Source of the DNA: JBOFEH01 sp051650265
GTDB taxonomy: Bacteria; Bacillota; Clostridia; Lachnospirales; Cellulosilyticaceae
Length of the DNA: 33,128 nucleotides
Assembly (NCBI GenBank): GCA_051650265.1
Contig: JBOFIR010000223.1
Location: 1 to 33,128, forward strand
Direction of reading: 5' to 3'
Shown here: positions 7,292 to 14,840 of the stretch, piece after piece
How positions within the stretch are numbered: position 1 is the stretch's first letter
Layout: each line of letters starts with the position of its first letter
Translations under genes and position numbers: made by a program
Notes under the pieces: generated by a model
What the model was told of the DNA's origin: nothing
What the model saw: only the letters and a program-made list of their open reading frames with translations
Databases searched by the model: none

Positions 7292-7990
7292 GTGAAAAAA
7301 GAAAGAATTTTTGTGGGCAGTCTACTGATTTTGGGTGCCATCGTGCTTTTGATGAATCAGTTAGGCTATTGGGGAGAAGTGAATGCATTCAGTCTGATCC
7401 TAGGAATCTTTTTGGTGGGAGTAATCATTAAGAGTATTTTTAGAATGAACTTTGCGGGGATTCTTTTTCCTCTTGCCTTTATGGCGATTCTCTATGATGA
7501 GCAGCTAGGTCTTACAGCAATCACACCATGGTATGTGCTAGTTGCAGCATTGCTTGGGAGCATAGGACTTTCTATGATTTTTAGAAAACCTAATAAGTGG
7601 AAAGAAAAGGCGCACCACTGGACATTTGATGAGCCACAAATCGTGGATGTTATAGATGATCATCGTATGGTTTATCAGACATCTTTTGGTGAAGGGATCA
7701 AATACATTACCACACAAGATCTTGAAAGCGCGCAGCTGAGTTGCCATTTTGGAGCGATGAAAGTGTATTTTGATGGATCGACTTTAAAAGACGGAGAAGC
7801 GACTATCCGTTTGGATGTTTCTTTTGCAGGGGTGGAGCTTTATATTCCTAAGAACTGGCAGGTCATGAATCGCACCAATGTTTTTTTAGGAGCATTAGAT
7901 GAAAAGAACCATAATGAGAGAGGTTCACTAGAAACACTTGTTTTGGTAGGCGATATTAGTTTTTCAGGGGTAGAAATTATTTATATCTAA
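7292..7990 (+). CDS. LiaF-like membrane protein (cell-wall stress response type)
   Basis: A 232-residue protein starting at GTG behind a GAGGCG site. Its first 95 residues hold about four hydrophobic segments, like the LiaI/LiaF transmembrane domain. The rest is a soluble beta-rich domain with YITTQDLESAQLSCHFGAMK and FAGVELYIPKNW, which resembles the C-terminal domain of LiaF and other 'cell wall-active antibiotics response' proteins. LiaF restrains a LiaRS-type system in Bacillus; here the partner is a LytTR regulator, so a role as membrane anchor or inhibitor of that regulator is an inference. The two genes form one unit ending at the terminator at 8045-8077. Confidence 0.82.
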   Translation: MKKERIFVGSLLILGAIVLLMNQLGYWGEVNAFSLILGIFLVGVIIKSIFRMNFAGILFPLAFMAILYDEQLGLTAITPWYVLVAALLGSIGLSMIFRKPNKWKEKAHHWTFDEPQIVDVIDDHRMVYQTSFGEGIKYITTQDLESAQLSCHFGAMKVYFDGSTLKDGEATIRLDVSFAGVELYIPKNWQVMNRTNVFLGALDEKNHNERGSLETLVLVGDISFSGVEIIYI

Positions 7991-8044
7991 CCCTTTAGAA
8001 AGAAGTCAGTATAAACGATATACAATAAGGATAATACCTTTTAG

Positions 8045-8077
8045 AAAAGCAGTATGCCATACGGATACTGCTTTTTA
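8045..8077 (+). terminator. Terminator of the LytTR-LiaF unit
   Basis: An 11-bp perfect stem (8045-8055 with 8065-8075) with a small inner CC/GG pairing ends in TTTTT. Its position shows that the long reading frame opening at 8054 is not the true start of the chemoreceptor. Between 7991 and 8044 I see no clear promoter pair. Confidence 0.88.
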
Positions 8078-8125
8078 GTTTGTAAGGGGGTTATGCAACA
8101 ATATGAAAAGGGAGAAGAACTAAAT

Positions 8126-9850
8126 ATGAAACGCTTTAAACAAAAATCACTTTCTTTAAAAGTTAAGATGATGCTCATGACATCACTCATTATGATCATT
8201 ACATGCGGGGTGATGAGTATAACATTTTGGTATCAAATGAAGGAGCATACAGTGAGTCTGCTGACAAAGGATGCGTTGAATACTGCGAAATCTGCAAGTT
8301 TAATGATTGATGGGGATGCATTTGAAGCACTTTCTTATTCTTTGGAAGGTGGGAGTAGTTTTTACCAGGAGACTAAGAAGAAGCTAGAGACTTTGAATGC
8401 AGAATTAGGAAATGGAATGCTGTATGTACTTGCGGATCATGATGTGGAGAATTATACCTATATTGTAGACGGTAGTCAGTCTGTGGAACTGGGAACGAAG
8501 CAGCAAAAGTCAGACTTTTCACAGGAGGCGGCACTGGCGTTTCAAAATGGTGCATGTTATACCAGTGAGCCCTACTATGTTGCAACATTTAATAAATATT
8601 ATATTTCGGCCTTTGCGCCAGTATTTAATCAAACAGGTAAAGTAGTAGGGGTTGTGGAGTATGACCTAGAAGGTGCTGAGTTAAATACAATCACACAAAC
8701 ACTTTTTGTGGAAATTCTTATCGTAACAATTATAATGATTATTTTAGCCATGATAATCAATCAATGGGTGTTACGTAGCTTGTTAAAACCAATGGCATCC
8801 ATTATAAAAGATATCGAGGAAGTTGCAGCGGGAAAACTTAATCTCAATATTACTTATACTAAAAAAGATGAGATCGGGCAGCTTTACACAGGAATAGGTA
8901 AGACGATTGCATCGCTACGAGAGATGATCGGCGCGATTCAGGTGTGCTCAAAACAAGTAACAGATACATCACAGGGCATTTTATATAGCTCCATCGATGC
9001 GACACATGCCTATGAAGAACTTGCTACTGCAACAGGGAATATATCCTCTATAGCTAATAGGCAGGTGACAGATACTGAGGCGATCAGAGAGGTGCTTAGT
9101 AAGCTAGAAGCAGAAGTACATAATATCTTTGAACAGCTGATTGAGACGGATCGGTTGGCGAATGAGACGGTAGAGAGTACACAAGTAGGGATACAAGTGA
9201 TTCAAAAGACTACAACCAAGATGGCAACGATTGAGGCGAGTATTGTAGATGCGCATGAGGTAATTAGCCACTTGGTAGAAAATATGGATAAAATACAAGG
9301 GATCATAGGGACAATTGAAACAATTGCAGGACAAACGAACCTACTTGCCCTCAATGCAGCTATTGAGGCGGCAAGAGCTGGGGAAAATGGACGAGGGTTT
9401 GCTGTAGTGGCGGATGAGGTAAGAAAGTTAGCAGTGGGATCAAATCAAGCTGCAAATGAAATCAAAGGAATCATTGAGTATATATTTAGTCAGACGCAAG
9501 TAATATCTGAAGCGATCTATACCAGTGCCAATCAAGCAAAAGATGAGAAGATTGCGATTCAAAGTGCAGGCAGCACATTTGAAGGAATTGGTAAGGCAAG
9601 TGAGAAAACACAAGGAAAAGTAGAACAAATCAAAGAGTATGCAAGTGATATTGTAAATAGTATCAGTATGCTCTACAATAATATGGAAAAAATAGAGGAG
9701 GTCGCAAAGGTGATTGATGAGAGTGCAATGAGTCTTGCGGCTGTAACGGAGGAACAAATGGCAACTTCTGAGGAATTTAAGGCGATGTCAGAGGTGCTAC
9801 AGGATGAAGCTATCAAACTGAGTGAGCATACCAGCTATTTTGAAGTGTAA
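8126..9850 (+). CDS. Methyl-accepting chemotaxis protein with Cache-like sensor
   Basis: A 574-residue transmembrane chemoreceptor. Helix 1 (about 14-35) and helix 2 (about 193-215) flank an extracytoplasmic domain of about 155 residues that looks like a Cache fold (FAPVFNQTGKVVGVVEYDL near its end). A HAMP domain follows (about 212-265). The cytoplasmic coiled coil carries the conserved signalling tip IAGQTNLLALNAAIEAARAG (about residues 400-420), then GRGFAVVADEVRKLA. No C-terminal receptor-methylation pentapeptide is seen. The ATG at 8126 is preferred because an AAGGGAGAAG site precedes it; the upstream in-frame ATG at 8054 lies inside a terminator. It is a single-gene unit, and the ligand is unknown. 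Confidence 0.93.
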   Translation: MKRFKQKSLSLKVKMMLMTSLIMIITCGVMSITFWYQMKEHTVSLLTKDALNTAKSASLMIDGDAFEALSYSLEGGSSFYQETKKKLETLNAELGNGMLYVLADHDVENYTYIVDGSQSVELGTKQQKSDFSQEAALAFQNGACYTSEPYYVATFNKYYISAFAPVFNQTGKVVGVVEYDLEGAELNTITQTLFVEILIVTIIMIILAMIINQWVLRSLLKPMASIIKDIEEVAAGKLNLNITYTKKDEIGQLYTGIGKTIASLREMIGAIQVCSKQVTDTSQGILYSSIDATHAYEELATATGNISSIANRQVTDTEAIREVLSKLEAEVHNIFEQLIETDRLANETVESTQVGIQVIQKTTTKMATIEASIVDAHEVISHLVENMDKIQGIIGTIETIAGQTNLLALNAAIEAARAGENGRGFAVVADEVRKLAVGSNQAANEIKGIIEYIFSQTQVISEAIYTSANQAKDEKIAIQSAGSTFEGIGKASEKTQGKVEQIKEYASDIVNSISMLYNNMEKIEEVAKVIDESAMSLAAVTEEQMATSEEFKAMSEVLQDEAIKLSEHTSYFEV

Positions 9851-9852
9851 CA

Positions 9853-9902
9853 TACATATATAAGAAAGCCCTACCATATGGTAGGGCTTTCTTATATATG
9901 TA
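9853..9902. terminator. Bidirectional terminator, 50-bp perfect palindrome
   Basis: The sequence is perfectly self-complementary over 50 bases, centred between 9877 and 9878 on CATATG, with a GC core (GCCCTACC) flanked by AAAG/CTTT and alternating A and T. It begins 2 bases after the chemoreceptor stop and ends 11 bases before the stop of the leftward peptidase gene, so it can end both transcripts. Confidence 0.85.
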
Positions 9903-9913
9903 ATCAATTGAAC

Positions 9914-12298
9914 TTATTGAACAATAGGAAGTGTGAGCGTTGTCTGTGTAGGATCTACTGTGAAAGTGGTTGTTTTAAGTGGTCTTGTAGTAAAATCTGC
10001 GTCTGTAGAAAGAATAATCAGTCCAAGACGATGGCCTGCTTTAACGGTATAATCCATTGGTTCCATTGAAAACTTGAAAGTATAGCTTTTGCCAGGGATA
10101 AGTGGTGTGCTTTGTGCAATAGAAGTATAGTTTTGCGCTTCCATCCAACCACGAGAAATGACACGATAAGGAGATGGGGTATCTTCTATCACAAAATCGA
10201 TCCAGTCACTTGTACCTGCATTACCGCCATAGCTAATTCCGTTTGGTACTTTGACTTCAGTTGCGATGGTTGGACGAAGGTCTTGGCCATAATCAACGAG
10301 CATCGCACTCAGGATTCCTGTAGGGGCATCTAAAGAGGCTGTGATCGCAAGATCTACAGTGCCGCTGATGCGTGTTGCTTCTGGAAGCGGTTTGCTCAGG
10401 TAAGCTAAGCGATCTGGTCGTTTTGTTATAGGTTCCATAAGTAGGGTGTCTCGCCACGCGTTGAAGTCAGGATTTTCACGGTCAAAACCAGATAGAGAAA
10501 GATCATCGACGAATATTTCTGGTTGAGTACCTTCAATTGGTGTTGTAGATAATGTCCCTGCGCCAATATAGAAGGTCTTCTGGTCATTGGAGAGTGGCCA
10601 CTGATCAAAGCCTTCAAAGTCTAAAGAGGTATTGTTTTGAATGAGTACTTTTGGTGTTGCTGTCATGACATCATTTTCAATCTCATAAAGCCAGTGATCG
10701 AACCAACGGTTGCTAAGGTCATTAAAGTCAAGGCCCATGAGATTATCAATACTCATATGTTCGCCTTGATGGAGAACCATCTTGCGAGGTACATCATATT
10801 TCTCAAGTTCACGCCATAACATGTCAAATTGCTTTGGTTTAACGTTCCAATCTCTTAAACCATGAACGATCATCACACTTGCATCGATTTGATCGGCATT
10901 GTTGAGATAGTTACGCTCATCCCAGAAGGCGTTATAGTCCCCAGTGATACGATCTTGTTGACGAAGCATGTCTGCCATTGCTTTTTCAAAGATTGGTGCC
11001 ACTGAGGCATATTCTTTAGAATCAAGCATGCGGCTCATGCAGTAGATTGAAAGAAGGTCGATATCATCACCTTGCCAGCCTTCAGCAGCTAGGTTCAGTC
11101 CATTTGCACGGTAGTAATCATACCAGTTACTGATTGCCGCTACAGGAACGATGGTCTTTAGACCTTCTACACCTGTAGCAGCAATACCAATGGGTAAGGT
11201 CCCACGATACGAGCGGCCAGACATGCCCACGTTGCCGTTGCACCAGTCTGCTTTGACTTCAATATTATCTGTTTTATTAGTAAAGGCACGGCCATTTCCT
11301 GTAAGCCAGTTGATGATGGCAACACCCGCAGTGATTTCATCTTCGGAGCCTGTAAGCACCATCCCTTCGGAGCCTAAAGTACCAAGTCCACCAGCGGAGA
11401 CTACAGCGTAGCCACGAGGTAAGAAATAATCATACCAACCAGTAAAATCAAATTTTTCAAGTAATCCATTAGGCGCGAGACCTTTGACTGGACGTGGGGC
11501 TGGGATGATTGATTGAGCTTCTACATCATTTGGTGATGGCGTACCGATACTGAGATCTTCGTCAACACCATGCAGCGTGTAGAGATCATCATTTGTGCCG
11601 CGTTCATAAGGGCTGAGTTCGAAAAGTACAGGAACTTTCATCCCCGCAGTGGTTTCTTTTGGGCGTTTGATCCAAACCTCAAGCAAGTCACGTTTGCCAT
11701 CTTGATCAGTATCTTGTGGCGATTCCACATAGACTTTTTCATAAATGACCTCGTTATAATCGAAGATTGGTCGTGTTTTGCCATCAAATACAAGTGGCTC
11801 AGGGGTAACTTTGTCTGCGTTATAGTCAGCGAGGAAACCACGTTCTAAGCAGAGATCAAAGTAATCCTGTCCATCTTTTGTAGATGCTTTGAGAATCTCT
11901 GTTACAGCGGATTCAAATGTCTCTTGAGAAAAGGTAGAATCTGTATAAGGATTTAACCCAATCTGACGTGCAAAGACTAAAGAATCTGTTGCCTTATAAT
12001 CGACACCTGCTTGATAACCGAGTTCCAGAAGAAATGTGTTATAAAAGGTGCTTGGTTTCAGTGTTGCCTGGGAATTTAAAGAAGAAAGAAGGTGGCCACT
12101 TGGGCTTTCTTTGGTTACGCCAAGTACCTCTAAAGTTTCTTTAAGGTGTGTTTGTTTCATTGTTGTTTGAGTGTGTATTGTGTCTGCAGATGAAGCTTGT
12201 GACGTCACGCGTGAGTCAGTAGCAACAGGGGATGCTGCAAACAATGGTGTCGCAAGTGCTATACTTGCCATAAGCACCATCAATCGAAGTTGTTTCAT
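9914..12298 (-). CDS. Secreted Xaa-Pro dipeptidyl-peptidase (S15 / PepX-CocE family)
   Basis: A 794-residue precursor with a Sec signal peptide (MKQLRLM, then a hydrophobic core, likely cut after PLFA at residue 21). It should remove N-terminal X-Pro dipeptides outside the cell. The alpha/beta hydrolase triad fits: Ser363 in GRSYRGT, Asp483 in HGLRDWNVK and His514 in QGEHMS; HGLxDWNVK is characteristic of PepX. A C-terminal jelly-roll domain of about 220 residues follows. Lactobacillal PepX is cytoplasmic, so export is notable. The start at 12298 has an AGGAGG site 7 bases upstream; the in-frame ATG 14 codons earlier lacks one and would spoil the signal peptide. The gene stands alone on the minus strand. 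Confidence 0.9.
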   Translation of the reverse strand: MKQLRLMVLMASIALATPLFAASPVATDSRVTSQASSADTIHTQTTMKQTHLKETLEVLGVTKESPSGHLLSSLNSQATLKPSTFYNTFLLELGYQAGVDYKATDSLVFARQIGLNPYTDSTFSQETFESAVTEILKASTKDGQDYFDLCLERGFLADYNADKVTPEPLVFDGKTRPIFDYNEVIYEKVYVESPQDTDQDGKRDLLEVWIKRPKETTAGMKVPVLFELSPYERGTNDDLYTLHGVDEDLSIGTPSPNDVEAQSIIPAPRPVKGLAPNGLLEKFDFTGWYDYFLPRGYAVVSAGGLGTLGSEGMVLTGSEDEITAGVAIINWLTGNGRAFTNKTDNIEVKADWCNGNVGMSGRSYRGTLPIGIAATGVEGLKTIVPVAAISNWYDYYRANGLNLAAEGWQGDDIDLLSIYCMSRMLDSKEYASVAPIFEKAMADMLRQQDRITGDYNAFWDERNYLNNADQIDASVMIVHGLRDWNVKPKQFDMLWRELEKYDVPRKMVLHQGEHMSIDNLMGLDFNDLSNRWFDHWLYEIENDVMTATPKVLIQNNTSLDFEGFDQWPLSNDQKTFYIGAGTLSTTPIEGTQPEIFVDDLSLSGFDRENPDFNAWRDTLLMEPITKRPDRLAYLSKPLPEATRISGTVDLAITASLDAPTGILSAMLVDYGQDLRPTIATEVKVPNGISYGGNAGTSDWIDFVIEDTPSPYRVISRGWMEAQNYTSIAQSTPLIPGKSYTFKFSMEPMDYTVKAGHRLGLIILSTDADFTTRPLKTTTFTVDPTQTTLTLPIVQ

Positions 12299-12349
12299 AA
12301 GATGCCTCCTGATGTTGTATTTTGGTATATATTTTAACAATCGTATAAA

Positions 12350-12378
12350 ATTATACCATTAGCAGGATGATTTAGAAA
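12350..12378 (-). promoter_or_regulatory. Putative promoter of the peptidase gene
   Basis: Reading leftward, TTTCTA (12378-12373) and a perfect TATAAT (12355-12350) are 17 bases apart, giving a leader of about 45 bases with the AGGAGG site. The -35 box is weak. The intergenic region 12299-12668 holds this promoter, two rightward promoters and the carD leader. Confidence 0.5.
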
Positions 12379-12443
12379 TAAAAATTTACGAAGAGGGTTA
12401 ATCCCTAAAATAATGAACTGCCGATTTTTAAATAAAAATAATT

Positions 12444-12471
12444 TTGACTACTGTATATTTTAGTATATAAA
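12444..12471 (+). promoter_or_regulatory. Upstream rightward promoter of the carD-like gene
   Basis: TTGACT (12444-12449) and TATAAA (12466-12471) are 16 bases apart. It would give a leader of about 190 bases. It lies in an AT-rich stretch facing away from the leftward peptidase promoter. Confidence 0.5.
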
Positions 12472-12504
12472 GAAGGGCTATTCAAACCTTTTATCCTAAA
12501 AGCA

Positions 12505-12533
12505 TCGACTTTTACGCTAAAGAAGCGTATAAT
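12505..12533 (+). promoter_or_regulatory. Proximal promoter of the carD-like gene
   Basis: TCGACT (12505-12510) and a perfect TATAAT (12528-12533) are 17 bases apart. Transcription would start near 12540, immediately before the structured leader. Confidence 0.65.
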
Positions 12534-12549
12534 GGAATTAAGATGGATG

Positions 12550-12637
12550 AATCACTAGGTAATTTCGACAGGTAGGAGAGATTGCTCTGGTGATTAATTT
12601 GGAGACAACAGGTGGGACGATGGTTCTGCCTGTTTTT
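12550..12637 (+). promoter_or_regulatory. Structured leader with terminator and competing fold upstream of carD-like gene
   Basis: A first hairpin pairs 12550-12559 with 12586-12595 (G-T wobbles included), then 12561-12566 with 12578-12583, closing on an 11-base loop. A second hairpin pairs 12607-12618 with 12623-12634 (12 bp with wobbles, 4-base loop) and runs into TTTTT: an intrinsic terminator 32 bases before the gene. The loop of the first hairpin contains ACAGGTAG (12568-12575), which can pair with CTGCCTGT (12626-12633), the 3' arm of the terminator. The two folds exclude each other, as in an attenuator or riboswitch. It does not match a class I recognise. Confidence 0.5.
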
Positions 12638-12668
12638 GCAATCGTACAAAATCTAAGGAGGTGAGCGT

Positions 12669-13154
12669 ATGTTTGAAGTTGGAGAAATTGTTTTTTGCCC
12701 TATGCGAGGAAGTGGTATTGTTGAAGTCATTGAAAGGCGAACGATGCTCAATGAATCAAAAGAATATGTTGTGATCAAGATGAAGGACCCCAATCTTACA
12801 ATGATGGTGCCTACAGAAAGAATCCAAAAATCAGGGTTTAGAAAAGTGACAGGTGAGGCTGAGGCGGGTCAAGCAGAGACCATCTTAGCAAAGAAAGAAA
12901 TTGAAATCAGTCATGATACCGATATTAAAGTACGCACAAAGAAGAATCAAGAAAAGCTCCAAGAAGGATCTTTTGTGAGCTGTAGTGAGGTTGTCAGAGA
13001 TTTGAGCTGTATGGAAAGGGTTAAGGCGCTCAATAATGTAGAACGAACGCTCTTGATGCAGGCCAAAAAACTTCTGTTAGATGAATTTTCTATTATAAAA
13101 CATATCTCTGTAGAAGAGGCTGAAAGTATTGTTCATAAGCTTTTAGAAGAATAG
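12669..13154 (+). CDS. CarD/CdnL-family transcriptional regulator
   Basis: A 161-residue cytoplasmic protein. The N-terminal 60 residues (FEVGEIVFCPMRGSGIVEVI and onwards to VPTERI) form the CarD/TRCF RNA polymerase-interacting domain, a small beta barrel that binds the beta subunit. The C-terminal part is helical, with RTLLMQAKKLLLDEFS resembling the DNA-contacting half of CdnL proteins. CarD proteins stabilise open promoter complexes. An AAGGAGG site lies 7 bases before the ATG. The gene is a single unit bounded by the leader terminator upstream and the hairpin at 13211-13249 downstream; the leader suggests regulation by attenuation. Confidence 0.88.
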   Translation: MFEVGEIVFCPMRGSGIVEVIERRTMLNESKEYVVIKMKDPNLTMMVPTERIQKSGFRKVTGEAEAGQAETILAKKEIEISHDTDIKVRTKKNQEKLQEGSFVSCSEVVRDLSCMERVKALNNVERTLLMQAKKLLLDEFSIIKHISVEEAESIVHKLLEE

Positions 13155-13210
13155 GTCGATGCGTAAGAGTCGTATTACAAGAGATAAACTATTCAATCAA
13201 AAAATATTTG

Positions 13211-13249
13211 AAAAGCAGGTGTGAATTGTATGATTCATACCTGCTTTTT
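13211..13249 (+). terminator. Terminator of the carD-like gene
   Basis: A 16-bp stem (13211-13226 with 13233-13248, one G-T wobble) has a 6-base loop and a TTTTT tail, 57 bases after the stop codon. Confidence 0.9.
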
Positions 13250-13260
13250 CTATGTTTTTA

Positions 13261-13269
13261 TGGTATGCT
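13261..13269 (+). promoter_or_regulatory. Possible extended -10 promoter of yqeC
   Basis: TGGTATGCT is an extended -10 element without a good -35 box, placed 12 bases after the preceding terminator and 35 bases before the yqeC start. Some promoter must lie here, since the terminator blocks read-through. Confidence 0.4.
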
Positions 13270-13304
13270 CATGAGGAAGAGATTGGCAAAAGAGGGGGCT
13301 CATT

Positions 13305-14027
13305 ATGAAACAATTAGCAGCATGCCTGGGTATACAACCTGGGGTCACCACTTTCATTGGTGGGGGTGGCAAGACTTCTGCTATTTTCCAAATAGCAAGG
13401 GAGCTAAAAGCCCAGAATAAACGTGTCGTTGTGAGTACGACCACTAAAATGTATTATCCAACCAAGACGCAGATTGAAGAAGTTCTTATCAATCCTACGG
13501 AAGAGATGATAAGCGTATGTCTTGAGCGCGTAGGGGCGCTAGTGGTAGCGGGTGGTTGTCAGGAGGATAAAATTACAAGTATTTCTTGGTCAACACTAGA
13601 GGTTGCAATACGGCTTGCAGATTATGTACTCATAGAAGGAGACGGATCTAAGCGACTACCGCTCAAGGTGCCAGCGTTGCATGAACCGGTTATTCCTGAT
13701 GAGAGTGGACAGGTTGTAGTGGTGGTAGGTCTATCTAGTTTGAATGAACGACTAGAGGACGTCTGCTTTAGAAAGGACCGCGCGGTGGCACTACTTGGGA
13801 TTGCATCGGATTGTATTGTAGATGAGCAGGTGATTGCACAGATTGTATCGCATCCAAATGGCCTCCAAAAAGGGATTGATGAGAAAAAGCAGGTATTGCT
13901 CCTCAATCAAGTAGATCTCATGGAGAGTAAAGAGAGATTAGATTACATGATAGAAGTGATCAAAAAAGATTATACCTATCCAATCATCGCTGCATCCTTG
14001 GTGGATGGGCAATGGCAGGAAGTTTAG
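13305..14027 (+). CDS. yqeC: YqeC, selenium-dependent molybdenum hydroxylase accessory protein
   Basis: A 240-residue cytoplasmic protein of the YqeC family. It has a P-loop FIGGGGKTSA (about residues 17-26), the segment VVSTTTKMYYP, and the family hallmark IEGDGSKRLPLKVPALHEPVIP region split around residues 108-129. A late VLLLNQVDLM resembles a nucleotide-binding NxxD motif. YqeC is found with hydroxylases that use a labile selenium cofactor, such as purine or nicotinate hydroxylases, and is thought to act in maturation; its biochemical step is not established. An AGAGGGGG site precedes the ATG. It starts a three-gene operon with yqeB and an xdhC-like gene, but no hydroxylase gene is in the window. 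Confidence 0.87.
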   Translation: MKQLAACLGIQPGVTTFIGGGGKTSAIFQIARELKAQNKRVVVSTTTKMYYPTKTQIEEVLINPTEEMISVCLERVGALVVAGGCQEDKITSISWSTLEVAIRLADYVLIEGDGSKRLPLKVPALHEPVIPDESGQVVVVVGLSSLNERLEDVCFRKDRAVALLGIASDCIVDEQVIAQIVSHPNGLQKGIDEKKQVLLLNQVDLMESKERLDYMIEVIKKDYTYPIIAASLVDGQWQEV

Positions 14028-14048
14028 AAGAAAGAAGGAATGTGTAAG

Positions 14049-14840
14049 ATGCTAGTAATCATAAAAGGTGCTGGGGATTTGGCAACAGGTATAGGGTGTC
14101 GACTCAAACGAGCAGGCTTTAAAGTGGTCATGACGGAGATTGCAAGACCAACTGTGGTAAGACATACAGTTGCTTTTGCAAGTGCAGTTTATAAAGGTGA
14201 GATATGTATAGAAGGGATAACGGCAGTGTGCTGTGAGTCGTTGGAAAGTATTAGGGTGGCACTAGACAAGGGACAAATTCCTGTGGTGATTGATCAGGCA
14301 GGGCAGTGTATTCAAATCCTAAGTCCGGATGCTGTTGTAGATGCGATCATTGCCAAGCGTAATATAGGGACAAGTCAAGAGGATGCCCCTATTGTTATTG
14401 GTGTGGGTCCAGGATTTGAGGCAGGGATAGATTGTCACTATGTGGTAGAGACAAAAAGGGGGCATGACCTTGGTCGGGTTATTGAATCGGGTGGTGCTAT
14501 TCCTAATACAGGTGTTCCGGGAGAGATTGGTGGCTATACCACAGAGCGTATTATTCGCGCGACCAAAGAAGGGGTCTTTCGCCCGGGGGCACATATAGGG
14601 GATGAAGTAGCTGTAGGGGATGTGGTGGCCTATGTAGACGAGATGCCTATTTATGCACAGATAGCTGGGATTGTAAGAGGTATGCTTATAGGTGAAATGA
14701 AAGTGCCTGTTGGGTTTAAGTGTGGTGATATCGATCCGAGGTGTGTGAAGGCGCATTGTTTTAGTATATCAGATAAGAGCCGTGCTATCGGTGGCGGGGT
14801 GCTTGAAGCAATCATGAGAGGCGTGGTGAAAAGTGAATAG
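14049..14840 (+). CDS. yqeB: YqeB / EF2563-family selenium-dependent molybdenum hydroxylase system protein
   Basis: A 263-residue protein opening with MLVIIKGAGDLATGIGCRL, a Rossmann-like glycine loop. It continues with MTEIARPTVVRHTVAFA and a glycine-rich TGVPGEIGGYTTERI region, all typical of the EF2563 family. Members occur beside YqeC and XdhC in genomes with selenium-dependent molybdenum hydroxylases and are assigned to selenation or cofactor maturation by co-occurrence. The start at 14049 is chosen because AGAAGGAA lies 9 bases upstream; the in-frame ATG at 14040 directly abuts that site. The C-terminal end overlaps the next gene by 8 bases, so translation is coupled. Confidence 0.85.
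   Translation: MLVIIKGAGDLATGIGCRLKRAGFKVVMTEIARPTVVRHTVAFASAVYKGEICIEGITAVCCESLESIRVALDKGQIPVVIDQAGQCIQILSPDAVVDAIIAKRNIGTSQEDAPIVIGVGPGFEAGIDCHYVVETKRGHDLGRVIESGGAIPNTGVPGEIGGYTTERIIRATKEGVFRPGAHIGDEVAVGDVVAYVDEMPIYAQIAGIVRGMLIGEMKVPVGFKCGDIDPRCVKAHCFSISDKSRAIGGGVLEAIMRGVVKSE

Noticed and set aside
7995..8021. Possible sigma-D type motility promoter (CGATAT) before the chemoreceptor.
   Set aside because: The -35 element does not match and a terminator lies between it and the gene.
8054..8125. Longer N-terminus for the chemoreceptor from ATG 8054.
   Set aside because: It begins within the terminator stem and lacks a ribosome site; the ATG at 8126 has one and begins directly before the first membrane helix.
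12607..12634. AGGTGGGAC in the carD leader resembles the T-box core GGTGGNACC.
   Set aside because: The bases after it do not complete the core, no specifier stem is evident, and the downstream gene is not an aminoacyl-tRNA synthetase or amino acid gene.
13208..13420. Small reading frame overlapping the carD terminator and the start of yqeC.
   Set aside because: It begins inside a terminator hairpin, has no ribosome site and overlaps yqeC in another frame.
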